Shown here: piece after piece, positions 31,171 through 38,245 of the stretch | How the letters are laid out: each line of letters begins with the position of its first letter | How positions within the stretch are numbered: position 1 is the first letter of the stretch | Assembly: GCA_965652025.1 (NCBI GenBank) | Contig: CBFGTM010000035.1 | Coordinates: 1 to 38,245, forward strand | Source of the DNA: CAVVWJ01 sp965652025 | GTDB lineage: Bacteria; Gemmatimonadota; Gemmatimonadetes; Gemmatimonadales; GWC2-71-9 | Reading direction: 5' to 3' | DNA length: 38,245 nucleotides | The notes under the pieces: generated by a model | Databases searched by the model: none | Told to the model about the DNA's origin: nothing | The model's input: the letters and a program-made list of their open reading frames with translations, nothing else | Program-made: the position numbers and the translations under genes

Positions 31171-32061
31171 ATGAAAGTATTTCTCACCGGGGCGACGGGA
31201 TACATCGGGTCCGCCGTGGCCGACCGGTTACGCGCAGCCGGCCACCAGGTGTCCGCCCTAGCAAGGAGTGATGCCGCCGCCAACAAGCTTCGCACCGCCG
31301 GTATCGAGCCGGAACGGGGGGACTTCCAGGACCCTCGCAGTGTAGGGAGGGCCGCGCATGCTGCTGACGCAGCCATCAGCATGGCGACGACCTACGACTC
31401 CTCCATCGACGGTCCTGCCATCGATGCTATGCTCGATGCCCTGGCCGGAACCAACCAGCCATTCATCTATACCAGCGGGATCTGGTCCCACGGCGATACC
31501 GGCGGCAAAGTGGTGGATGAAACCTCGCCTCCCAAACCCGCAGCGCTGGTCACCTGGCGACAGGAGGTCGAAGCTCGGGTGCTCCAGGCTGCCGGTCGCG
31601 GCATCCGAACGGTGGTTATCCGACCTGCTATCGTGTATGGCCGCGGGGGTGGCATCCCAGCGGGCTTCGTCGAGTCGGCGCGTTCCGGTGGCGCAGCGCA
31701 GCATGTCGGCACTGGAGAGAACCGCTGGCCCTTCGTACATGTCGATGATCTGGCCGACCTGTATCTGCTCGCATTGGAGAAGGCGCCGCCCGACACCTTG
31801 CTGCTGGGGGTGAGCGGCCCCTCCTATCGGGTGCGGGAGGTAGCAACTGCTGCCAGCCGGGGCGCCGGCGCCGCCGGAAAGACCAGCGCATGGCCGCTGG
31901 AAGAAGCCCGGGGCAAGCTCGGTGCCTACGCCGATGCCCTCATCCTCGATCAGCAGGCCTCCGGCCGAAAGGCCCAGGAGCTGCTCGGTTGGCGCCCCTA
32001 CCGGCCCGACGTCTTGGAAGATCTTGAGCACGGCTCCTACGCCGAGGCGCACGCGCGCTAG
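31171..32061 (+). CDS. Extended SDR / NAD-dependent epimerase-dehydratase-like protein
   Basis: The protein has 296 aa. The GATGYIGS motif (residues 7-14) is at the N-terminus. Next come SALARSDAAANKLR, which suggests NADP preference, FIYTSGIWSHGDTGG in the place of the catalytic Ser/Tyr region, and VIRPAIVYGRGGGIPAGF. The canonical YxxxK is not obvious, so it may be an atypical SDR acting as a reductase or isomerase. It diverges from the F420-like gene across 58 bases with a TATGAT box at 31131. The end overlaps DUF2277 by 4 bases. Confidence 0.85.
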   Translation: MKVFLTGATGYIGSAVADRLRAAGHQVSALARSDAAANKLRTAGIEPERGDFQDPRSVGRAAHAADAAISMATTYDSSIDGPAIDAMLDALAGTNQPFIYTSGIWSHGDTGGKVVDETSPPKPAALVTWRQEVEARVLQAAGRGIRTVVIRPAIVYGRGGGIPAGFVESARSGGAAQHVGTGENRWPFVHVDDLADLYLLALEKAPPDTLLLGVSGPSYRVREVATAASRGAGAAGKTSAWPLEEARGKLGAYADALILDQQASGRKAQELLGWRPYRPDVLEDLEHGSYAEAHAR

Positions 32062-32297
32062 TCGTCCGCGTGGTGGTGGGCGAGTCGGCGGTGGCCGTTT
32101 CGCAGCTGCAATGAATCAAAGAGGCTGCGCGACGCCGCAGCCACCTCGGCCACCGCGCGATTGAACGGCTCCTGGTTCGCCTGCGAGGGCTTCTGGAAGC
32201 CGCTGATCTTCCGGACGAACTGCAGGGCGGCGTCGTGCAGCTCCGCGTCGCTGGGTGGGTGCTCGGGATGCCGCAGCCGCTTGATGTTCCTACACAT
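32058..32297 (-). CDS. DUF2277 family protein
   Basis: The protein has 79 aa. The family start MCRNIKRLRHPEHPPSD is followed by AALQFVRKISGFQKPSQANQ and the helix AVAEVAAASRSLFDSL, matching DUF2277 nearly throughout; the tail is His-rich (RRLAHHHADD). Members are small cytoplasmic proteins of unknown function. Confidence 0.88.
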   Translation of the reverse strand: MCRNIKRLRHPEHPPSDAELHDAALQFVRKISGFQKPSQANQEPFNRAVAEVAAASRSLFDSLQLRNGHRRLAHHHADD

Positions 32298-32342
32298 GTC
32301 TCATCCTGACGGTGGTGGTTGATCTCTCACCGGAGCGGGCAC

Positions 32343-32981
32343 ATGCTGGCCAACTGGATCACGCTCTCGCGCTTCCCGTTGCTGTTGGTCATCGTCCTGA
32401 TCCTCTACTACGGCTCGCCCCTGGCTCGGCTGGCCGGTGTGGCGCTGCTCTTCATCGGCCTCATGCTCGACACGGTGGACGGCATCGTGGCCCGGAGGAC
32501 CGGCCAGACCAGCCTGTTTGGGAGTGTACTCGATATCGCCGCCGACCGCACCTATGAGCTGGTTCTCTGGGTCTGTTTTGCCGACCTGGAGATGATTCCG
32601 GTAGCCATTCCGCTGATCATCATTGCTCGAACCACGCTCACCGATGCCCTGCGAAGCATCGGCGTTGGGCAGGGGACCGCGCCCTTTGCCCAACACCGAA
32701 CACCACTGGGCCGCTTCCTCGTGGGTTCCCCCGTTATGCGCACCGGCTACTCCGTCACCAAGGTGATCTCCTTCTGCGGCCTGGCGCTGGCCCAGGCGTT
32801 CGCAGAGTTTCCCGTCCCCAGCTCCGCTGCGCGGTCGGTGCCCACCATGATGGCAATCCTCCAGGTCACGGCCTGGCTGGCGGTGGGCTTCTGTGTGTTT
32901 CGTGGGCTGCCAGTCATCATCCACTCGCTGCGCCGCTACTGGGGAGTGCCGGCCGGCCCTCGAGCGGAGGCATCCGGCTAA
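32343..32981 (+). CDS. CDP-alcohol phosphatidyltransferase
   Basis: The protein has 212 aa from ATG 32343, with purine-rich SD GGAGCGGG. The family signature is complete: Asp43-x2-Asp46-Gly47-x2-Ala50-Arg51-x8-Gly60-x3-Asp64-x3-Asp68, spanning LDTVDGIVAR to SVLDIAADR. Several membrane helices flank it (FPLLLVIVLILYYG, MIPVAIPLIIIARTTL, ILQVTAWLAVGFCVF). It would move a phosphoalcohol headgroup from a CDP-linked donor in the inner membrane. It is closest in pattern to phosphatidylglycerophosphate-synthase-like enzymes, but the substrate is not settled. Confidence 0.9.
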   Translation: MLANWITLSRFPLLLVIVLILYYGSPLARLAGVALLFIGLMLDTVDGIVARRTGQTSLFGSVLDIAADRTYELVLWVCFADLEMIPVAIPLIIIARTTLTDALRSIGVGQGTAPFAQHRTPLGRFLVGSPVMRTGYSVTKVISFCGLALAQAFAEFPVPSSAARSVPTMMAILQVTAWLAVGFCVFRGLPVIIHSLRRYWGVPAGPRAEASG

Positions 32982-32997
32982 CTCCGAAGGCGGACGT

Positions 32998-33261
32998 TCA
33001 AGGGCGCACCAGGTAGTTCAAGGCGACGAGAAACAGGGCCAGCCCTGCAAACAGGGCATAGCTCCAGAGCGCGCGCCGGCGAAACTCCCGCCCTCGCTCG
33101 CTCAGGTATTCGGGTGGCCAGAGCAGCGATGCTGCCGGTATGCCCGGCCGCCGGTGGCGCACCATCTGGACGTAGCAGTAGATCCCGTAGATCCAGGTCG
33201 CAATCATCAGCGCTAGCACTACTGCGATCACCGCCAGCCAGAGCCGCTCTGATGGAGGCAT
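32998..33261 (-). CDS. Small two-helix membrane protein, unknown
   Basis: The protein has 87 aa with two hydrophobic segments (LWLAVIAVVLALMIATWIYGIYCYV and ALWSYALFAGLALFLVALNYLV) separated by a basic, Pro-rich cytoplasmic loop. No family recognised. It is divergent from the DUF5916 gene with only 19 bases between the starts as read here. Confidence 0.65.
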   Translation of the reverse strand: MPPSERLWLAVIAVVLALMIATWIYGIYCYVQMVRHRRPGIPAASLLWPPEYLSERGREFRRRALWSYALFAGLALFLVALNYLVRP

Positions 33262-33280
33262 TCTTGCGCTCTAAGTCGAT

Positions 33281-35650
33281 GTGCTGCTTGAGCTCGGAAG
33301 AAACTCAACCGGGCGACTGCCCGTACTTGCCTGGAGCACTATTTTCCGTGCAATTGCCCCTGGCCACCTCATCGATCCAATCATTGTGCTCGCACTCCTG
33401 TTGCTGGTACAAGATCCGCTTCCCGGCGTCGCTGTCGAGGGGAAGGGATCGCCTACAGCGCAGATTCCCCGGCTGGAGGCGACGGTGCAGGTTGATGGCA
33501 AGCTCGACGAGCCCGTCTGGTCTCAGGCCACCCGCCTCACCGGGTTCTGGCAATATCAGCCGGTGGACGGCCGGCTGGCCGAGGAGAAAACCGAAATCCT
33601 GGTCTGGTATTCCACCGACGCCATCCATTTCGGCATCATCGCGCACGACAGCCGCCCCGGGTCGATCCGTGCTACCAGCGCCGACCGGGACAATATCGAC
33701 AACGAGGATCATGTCGTCATCGACCTCGATACGTTCCTGGACCGACGGCGGGCGTTCTTCTTCGGGGTGAATCCGCTCGGGGTCCAGACCGACGGGGTGC
33801 GGAGTGAGGGTGCCGGCCAGGTCAGCAGCCTGATTCCCGGGAGCCTGGACAAGAATCCCGATTTTACCTGGGAGTCGAAGGGACGGATTACCGCTCAGGG
33901 CTACGAGGTAGAGATCCGGGTGCCCTTCAAGAGCCTGCGTTATCCTGGCAGTGGCCTGCAGAGCTGGGGATTCAATGCCACCCGGGTGGTTCAGCGCACC
34001 GGCTACACGGATACGTGGACCGATGTCCGCCGCGCCAATGCCAGTTTCCTGGGGCAGGAGGGCGCACTGGGCGGTTTGGAGGATATGCGCCATGGCATGA
34101 CTGTGGAGGCCCAGCCCTTCGTGACGGCGACGGCCAACGGGGCCCGCGACCAGGCCAACGGAGAGTTCATCCGGGAGGATGTTGATCCCGACGCCGGTCT
34201 CAACCTCCGGCTGGGCTTCAGCAGTTACGCACTCGACGCCACGCTCAACCCGGACTTCTCTCAGGTCGAGAGCGACGAAGGGCAGGTGACGGTCAACGAG
34301 CGTTTCGCCCTCTTTTTTCCCGAGAAGCGGCCGTTCTTCCTCGAAGGCATCGAGCTGTTCGGCTCTCCACAAACTCTGGTCTACACCCGGCGTATCGTCA
34401 GTCCCAAGGGCGGCGCCAAGCTCACCGGCAAGTTTGGCCAGCTCGGCGTGGCCCATCTGACCGCGCTGGACGAGGCCGGTTCAAACGATGCGTTATTCAA
34501 TATTACGCGGCTGCGCCGGGATTTCGGCCGCAATTCCATCGCCGGCGTAACCTTCACCAATCGAGACCAGTCCGGGAACCACAACCGGGTGCTCGCCGGC
34601 GACTTCCGCTACGTCTGGGGTCTCTACTACACCCAGTTTCAGTACGGCCGCTCCTGGACCAGCGACGCACTCGGCAGCCGCAACGCTCCCATCTGGCAGG
34701 CGGAGTTCGATCGGACCGGCCGGACCTGGGGATTCAATTACCTCCTGAACGGCATCGGCAACGACTTCGACGCGCAGGCGGGCTTCGTCAATCGGCTGCG
34801 GAGTGGGGTAGTCAACGGGCATTTCTTCAATCGGTTCACCCTCTATGGAAAACGGGGAGCCTTCCTCGAGAACCTCACTGTGTTCTTCGGACCGGAGCGA
34901 ACCTGGCTGTATGATGACTTCGGCTTCGAGCCTGGGCTGGAGGGCAGGGAACAGTTCGACGCCACCTTCCAGATTCGCGGTGGCTGGGAGCTGAACGGAC
35001 ACCTGGAGCGCAACTTCGTGACTTTCCAGGACAGCAGCTTCGCCGGGTACACCATCGGCAGTGCCACCGGCCCGGCGTATCTCCCTGCGGAGGACTTCTC
35101 CGGCAGCACCTGGCTCGCGAAGGTGACCACTCCCACCTGGAGGCGGCTGAATGTCGAGCTGTCGTATCAACGGGGCGGGGCCGCCATCTTCCAGGAGGGC
35201 GTAACCGGGACTGGGTGGGTGTTCAGAGGACAGGTCGAGCTCCGTCCGATCGCGACTATCCGGGCAGTGGCCACCGGGACGGTATTCCGGTTGTCGCGCC
35301 TCGATGGCAGCGAGTTCGCCCGCTCGACCATCCCCAGGCTCAAGGTGGAGTATCAGCCCAACCGGGCGCTGTTCTTTCGGGTAATTGGCGAGTACCGCTC
35401 CGAGCGCACAGCGGCGCTGGTGGATCCCGCCAGCGGGGATTCACTGTACATAGACGGGGTGGCACAGCCCTCCATTGAATACAACGGCTTCCGGGTGGAT
35501 CTGCTGGCCTCCTATGAGCCTACTCCCGGCACCGTTGCCTTTGTGGGCTATGGCAGCACGCTCGAGAGCGACGTGGAGTTCAATTGGTCTCGGCTGGAGC
35601 GGATGTCTGACGGCTTCTTCGTGAAGTTGGCGTACCTGCTCAGGCGGTAG
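33281..35650 (+). CDS. CBM9-like/DUF5916 outer-membrane protein
   Basis: The protein has 789 aa as read from GTG 33281. The true start is unclear because no ATG precedes the probable signal region (PIIVLALLLLVQDPLPGVA). Residues about 65-260 are a carbohydrate-binding family 9-like domain (VQVDGKLDEPVWSQATRLTG, TEILVWYSTDAIHFGIIAHD, AQGYEVEIRVPFKSLRYP). The DUF5916 part follows: LNPDFSQVESDEGQVTVNER, FFPEKRPFFLEGIELF and YTRRI, then many amphipathic strands to the end, as in a beta-barrel. Such proteins are common in Gemmatimonadota and Bacteroidota and probably bind or pass oligosaccharides at the outer membrane. Confidence 0.85.
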   Translation: MLLELGRNSTGRLPVLAWSTIFRAIAPGHLIDPIIVLALLLLVQDPLPGVAVEGKGSPTAQIPRLEATVQVDGKLDEPVWSQATRLTGFWQYQPVDGRLAEEKTEILVWYSTDAIHFGIIAHDSRPGSIRATSADRDNIDNEDHVVIDLDTFLDRRRAFFFGVNPLGVQTDGVRSEGAGQVSSLIPGSLDKNPDFTWESKGRITAQGYEVEIRVPFKSLRYPGSGLQSWGFNATRVVQRTGYTDTWTDVRRANASFLGQEGALGGLEDMRHGMTVEAQPFVTATANGARDQANGEFIREDVDPDAGLNLRLGFSSYALDATLNPDFSQVESDEGQVTVNERFALFFPEKRPFFLEGIELFGSPQTLVYTRRIVSPKGGAKLTGKFGQLGVAHLTALDEAGSNDALFNITRLRRDFGRNSIAGVTFTNRDQSGNHNRVLAGDFRYVWGLYYTQFQYGRSWTSDALGSRNAPIWQAEFDRTGRTWGFNYLLNGIGNDFDAQAGFVNRLRSGVVNGHFFNRFTLYGKRGAFLENLTVFFGPERTWLYDDFGFEPGLEGREQFDATFQIRGGWELNGHLERNFVTFQDSSFAGYTIGSATGPAYLPAEDFSGSTWLAKVTTPTWRRLNVELSYQRGGAAIFQEGVTGTGWVFRGQVELRPIATIRAVATGTVFRLSRLDGSEFARSTIPRLKVEYQPNRALFFRVIGEYRSERTAALVDPASGDSLYIDGVAQPSIEYNGFRVDLLASYEPTPGTVAFVGYGSTLESDVEFNWSRLERMSDGFFVKLAYLLRR

Positions 35651-35700
35651 CGGTAAGCGGGTAAGCGGGTAAGCGGGTAGGCGGGTAAGCAGTAAGTGGG
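35651..35700. repeat. Tandem 8-bp repeat (GCGGGTAA-type)
   Basis: After the DUF5916 stop the octamer GCGGGTAA is repeated about four to five times with single-base changes (one GCGGGTAG copy) and decays into GCAGTAAGTGGGG. It fills most of the 73-base gap before the PPK2 gene and is a likely site of copy-number variation. Confidence 0.85.
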
Positions 35701-35723
35701 GAACCGGGGAGCGAAGAAATCGG

Positions 35724-36521
35724 ATGAAACGGTATCGCGTTCGCGAGGGACAACAGCTCGACCTCGACCGGTTCGACCCGGACGACACCCGTCTCGTCAA
35801 AGGCGGAAAGGAGGAGGCTCGGGAGCAGCTCCCGGCCATCCTCGAGCGTCTGGATGACGCCCAAGAGCGCCTCTTTGCGGGCCACGACCGCAAGCTCCTC
35901 GTAGTGCTGCAGGGGATGGATACCTCGGGCAAGGACGGCACCATCCGCCACGTGATGCGTGGCTTCAATCCGCAGGGGACCCGGGTGGTCTCCTTTCGCA
36001 AGCCATCCGAGGACGAGCTCGACCACGATTTTCTCTGGCGAGTGCATGCCAAGCTTCCGGCCCGGGGAGAAGTAGTGGTCTTCAACCGAAGCCACTATGA
36101 GGACGTGCTGGTGGTCCGGGTCCACAACCTGGTGCCCAAGGCTGTGTGGAAGCAGCGCTACGACCAGATCAACGAATTTGAGCGTATGCTCTTCGAGACC
36201 GGCACCACTACCGTGAAGTTTTTCCTTCACATCGGATTCGACGAGCAGCGGAAACGGCTCCAGGCCCGGCTCGATGATCCCAAGAAATGCTGGAAGTTCC
36301 AGCCCGGCGACCTGGAGGAACGCAAGTTCTGGAAGGACTACATGCGGGCGTACGAAGATGCGCTGGTGAAGACCTCAACCGAGTGGGCACCCTGGTATAT
36401 CATCCCCGCGAACCAGAAGTGGTACCGCAATCATCTGATCGGGTCGATCCTGGTGGAGATGTTGGATCGGATGAACCTCGAGTATCCGAAGTGTCAGGCT
36501 GCCGGTGTCGTAGTGGAGTGA
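35724..36521 (+). CDS. ppk2: Polyphosphate kinase 2 family protein
   Basis: The protein has 265 aa, a full-length single-domain PPK2. Walker A is GMDTSGKDGT (residues 64-73), the Walker B/lid region is GEVVVFNRSHYEDVLV (115-130), and the end KWYRNHLIGSILVEMLDRM matches the family. It transfers phosphate between polyphosphate and nucleotides (NDP/NMP); length and the FNP motif after Walker A suggest the AMP/ADP-phosphorylating classes, but the class is not certain. It acts in the cytoplasm. Its stop overlaps the GTG start of the methyltransferase gene (GTGA), indicating coupled translation. Confidence 0.93.
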   Translation: MKRYRVREGQQLDLDRFDPDDTRLVKGGKEEAREQLPAILERLDDAQERLFAGHDRKLLVVLQGMDTSGKDGTIRHVMRGFNPQGTRVVSFRKPSEDELDHDFLWRVHAKLPARGEVVVFNRSHYEDVLVVRVHNLVPKAVWKQRYDQINEFERMLFETGTTTVKFFLHIGFDEQRKRLQARLDDPKKCWKFQPGDLEERKFWKDYMRAYEDALVKTSTEWAPWYIIPANQKWYRNHLIGSILVEMLDRMNLEYPKCQAAGVVVE

Positions 36522-37240
36522 GCAGAGCGAAGCTTCTCTGCCTCGCCTATCTCCTTGCCCCGATGCTTACAGCCCCACCGGCCGCTCAGGACGACCGAAA
36601 CGAGCCCCGGTGGCGTAAGGCGCGCGAGCAACTGGTAGAGCAGCTCCGCCGAGTTGGTATCCGGGACTCCGCGACCTTGGCCGCGATGGGCGCCGTGCCC
36701 CGTCATGAGTTCGTCCCGCCGGAATACCGGGTGGCGGCCTACGAAGACACTCCTTTGCCGATCGGCTCCGATCAGACAATCTCCCAGCCGGCCGTGGTGG
36801 CGCTGATGACCGAGCTGATCCAGCCGGGTCCGGGTAGACGGGTGCTGGAAGTGGGAACGGGGTCGGGCTATCAGGCCGCCGTGCTCGCCCAGGCGGGATG
36901 CGCGGTCTGGACCATCGAGATCTTCGCGGGACTAGCGCGAGGCGCGAGCCAACGGCTGAAACGCCTCGGTTATTCCCGGGTGCAGGTGCGTCACGGGGAC
37001 GGGTATCTGGGATGGCCTGCGGAGTCGCCTTTCGACGCCATTCTGGTGACTGCCGCCGCCGATTCCATCCCTCCGGCGCTCATCAACCAGCTCGGACCCG
37101 GAGGACGGCTGGTGATGCCGGTTGGGGATCCCGACACCGACCAGGATCTCATCCTGGTGCAAAAGGACAGCCTGGGCCGGGTCGGCTCCCGGCGGGTCAT
37201 TCCGGTTCGGTTCGTGCCGCTGCTGCGCGGCGTTCGCTAA
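36518..37240 (+). CDS. pcm: Exported protein-L-isoaspartate O-methyltransferase-like protein
   Basis: The protein has 240 aa from GTG 36518, chosen because it overlaps the PPK2 stop and begins a signal peptide (AKLLCLAYLLAPMLTAPPAAQ). PCMT motifs: VPRHEFVPPEYRVAAYEDTP, SDQTISQPAVVALMTELI, the SAM-binding VLEVGTGSGYQAAVLAQ, and FDAILVTAAADSIPPALINQ. The enzyme methylates isoaspartyl residues to repair aged proteins. The signal peptide implies a periplasmic repair enzyme, which would need SAM outside the cytoplasm, or an inner-membrane-anchored one. It converges on a lipoprotein gene with a 4-base overlap. Confidence 0.88.
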   Translation: MSRAKLLCLAYLLAPMLTAPPAAQDDRNEPRWRKAREQLVEQLRRVGIRDSATLAAMGAVPRHEFVPPEYRVAAYEDTPLPIGSDQTISQPAVVALMTELIQPGPGRRVLEVGTGSGYQAAVLAQAGCAVWTIEIFAGLARGASQRLKRLGYSRVQVRHGDGYLGWPAESPFDAILVTAAADSIPPALINQLGPGGRLVMPVGDPDTDQDLILVQKDSLGRVGSRRVIPVRFVPLLRGVR

Positions 37241-37569
37241 TCGTTGTCCCCCGACTCGATCTCGACCACTCCCCCATCCGAAGCCCGCACCTCGACCTCC
37301 TTGCGCCCAGATGGAGTGTCGACCTGCACCTCGAAGAAGAGCTGACCGCCCTCTGTTTCCTGACCCACACTGACTGCGGTTCCTCCGGCAGCGGCCGCGG
37401 CAATCGCCATCGCCTGGTCCTGGGTGACCGGTGGCGGAGGGGTGATGCCCAGCTCTCCGGCGAATTGGGTGTTGGGGGGATCGAACCTGGTGCTCGGCCC
37501 CGAGCCGCTGCAGCCGGAGGCAACTAGGGCAGCAACCAGTGCCAGACTACACGGAGCAAGGAATCTCAT
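37237..37569 (-). CDS. Small lipoprotein, possibly PepSY-like
   Basis: The protein has 110 aa with a clear lipoprotein signal (LALVAALVASGC, Cys20) and an SD GGGAGG. The C-terminal half (TQDQAMAIAAAAAGGTAVSV, then LFFEVQVDTPSGRKEVEVRASDGGVVEIE) resembles a PepSY domain, which binds or inhibits proteases. This is a weak match. Confidence 0.75.
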   Translation of the reverse strand: MRFLAPCSLALVAALVASGCSGSGPSTRFDPPNTQFAGELGITPPPPVTQDQAMAIAAAAAGGTAVSVGQETEGGQLFFEVQVDTPSGRKEVEVRASDGGVVEIESGDND

Positions 37570-37652
37570 GCGTTACCTCCCGAGAGGCGATGGAAATACT
37601 GAACGCTCGTCAGTAGAACAAACCGCGTACTCCATTTGTGACGGGCGGGCCC

Positions 37653-38019
37653 CTAGCTCTGACTCGGCCGGTACAGGCTCCAGCTTTCCAGACCCGGAGA
37701 TACCCTGCTGTGCCCCAGGAGCCGATACCCGAATTTCTCATATAGCGGGAGATTCCGAGCATCCTCTGTGGTCAGGGTCACTCCACGCGAGCCCGGGTCC
37801 TGGGCCGACAAATGGTGAACCGCGTCAAGCAGGGCTCGACCAAAGCCATCACCGCTCCCGCGCGGCCACGAAGAGACCGATCAGCGTGGCCAGTCTGCGA
37901 TCGTAGTTCTGGCTCGAGTCGCCCAGGACGAACCGCATTACCGGATACTCGTGAAACGCGTCGCAGAGTACTGCGACGGCATCGTCGGCATGACCGACAT
38001 CCAAGCGTAGGATTCGCAT
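37653..38019 (-). pseudogene. GNAT acetyltransferase remnant with internal deletion
   Basis: From ATG 38019 the frame encodes 56 residues typical of an N-terminal GNAT part (MRILRLDVGHADDAVAVLCD, FHEYPVMRFVLG, YDRRLATLIGLFVAARER) and stops at 37849. Directly after, in another frame, the C-terminal GNAT part appears: GDGFGRALLDAVHHLSAQ (end of the acetyl-CoA loop), TLTTEDARNLPLYEKFGYRL, then a stop at 37653. The middle of the fold, including most of the acetyl-CoA binding strand, is missing, so a deletion of several dozen codons plus a frame change is inferred. The start overlaps the arginase stop (TGATG), so the intact gene was once in that operon. Confidence 0.82.
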
Positions 38020-38245
38020 CAGAGCAGCATCCGTCCCACGATCTCCTTCACCAGCTTGGCGGCCACAATGGCGGTCAGACCGCCGAGGTCCTGCCGGGGG
38101 TTGTACTCCACTACGTCCGCGCCGACCAGTCTGCCTTCGATACCCTGGATCACGCCGAGCACCTCGCGCACCGACAGTCCGCCGGGCTCGCGGTGGGAGA
38201 CCCCGGGAGCGAACGCTGGATCCAGCCCGTCCAGGTCGACCGAGA
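38019..38245 (-). CDS. Arginase/agmatinase family protein, C-terminal part (partial)
   Basis: The gene enters from beyond the right edge; 74 codons and the stop are present. The ureohydrolase signature SVDLDGLDPAFAPGVSHREP (metal-binding Asp residues) is at the start of the visible part, followed by GGLSVREVLGVIQGI, and the late motif VVEYNPRQD. The family hydrolyses guanidino groups (arginine, agmatine, formiminoglutamate or similar) with a dinuclear metal. The exact substrate cannot be read from this fragment. Confidence 0.92.
   Translation of the reverse strand, partial: SVDLDGLDPAFAPGVSHREPGGLSVREVLGVIQGIEGRLVGADVVEYNPRQDLGGLTAIVAAKLVKEIVGRMLL

Noticed and set aside
1..38245. CRISPR arrays, tRNA/rRNA genes, phage genes
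   Set aside because: No regularly spaced direct repeats, cloverleaf-like sequences, rRNA-like blocks or phage structural genes were recognised on reading.

Overview
The window looks like a piece of a Gemmatimonadota chromosome. This is inferred from gene content and high GC, with no marker gene present. The signs are a BTAD-type transcriptional activator fused to a TolB-like domain and TPRs, TonB-dependent receptors with an N-terminal carboxypeptidase-regulatory-like domain, a CBM9/DUF5916 outer-membrane protein, many exported enzymes and tightly overlapping ATGA/GTGA gene junctions. There are no tRNA or rRNA genes, no CRISPR array, no phage and no complete transposase gene.

Region 1 (1-21.8 kb) is the centrepiece: two convergent operons that look like one sugar-catabolic locus. 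On the left are two tandem paralogous BTAD/TPR regulators (the first only as its 3' end). A TonB-dependent receptor (5906-3192, minus) diverges from a plus-strand operon (6003-11990): GMC flavoenzyme, Tat-exported gluconate-2-dehydrogenase-subunit-3-like protein, a second such small subunit, a second GMC flavoenzyme, and a Gfo/Idh/MocA oxidoreductase. Converging on it is a minus-strand operon (21615-11987): a second, closely related TonB receptor, a UUCG-capped hairpin, a GH65-like glucosidase, a large exported (alpha/alpha)6-barrel glycosidase-like protein, a DUF1080 lipoprotein and an MFS permease. Relatives of GMC plus subunit-3 pairs oxidise glycosides to 3-keto-glycosides, and DUF1080 proteins have been linked to cleavage of 3-keto-glycosides. 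The inferred model is outer-membrane import of a glucoside, periplasmic oxidation at C3, cleavage by DUF1080 and/or the GH65 enzyme, and uptake by the permease.

The large exported protein carries an unusual insertion: two inverted copies of a long hairpin repeat (16288-16401 and 16469-16586), translated in frame just behind its signal peptide.

Region 2 (21.8-33.3 kb) is a run of small housekeeping and accessory genes: SIMPL-domain protein, SGNH esterase lipoprotein, VOC ring-cleaving dioxygenase, lytic transglycosylase, SnoaL-like protein, DinB-like protein, beta-barrel-like protein, DUF6496, DUF1059, cupin, exported RidA, antibiotic-biosynthesis-monooxygenase-like protein, F420-reductase-like protein, SDR epimerase, DUF2277 and CDP-alcohol phosphatidyltransferase. 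Inside it, at 29251-29689, sits a small element with perfect 31-bp terminal inverted repeats carrying a frameshifted GxxExxY gene of PD-(D/E)XK nuclease type.

Region 3 (33.3-38.2 kb) holds a DUF5916 outer-membrane protein, an 8-bp tandem repeat, a PPK2-family polyphosphate kinase translationally coupled to an exported protein-L-isoaspartate methyltransferase, a small lipoprotein, a GNAT acetyltransferase remnant with an internal deletion, and the 3' end of an arginase/agmatinase gene that runs off the right edge.

There is no gene-free stretch longer than 300 bases. The longest gaps (21616-21826, 22550-22777, 24513-24742) are promoter-type intergenic regions.
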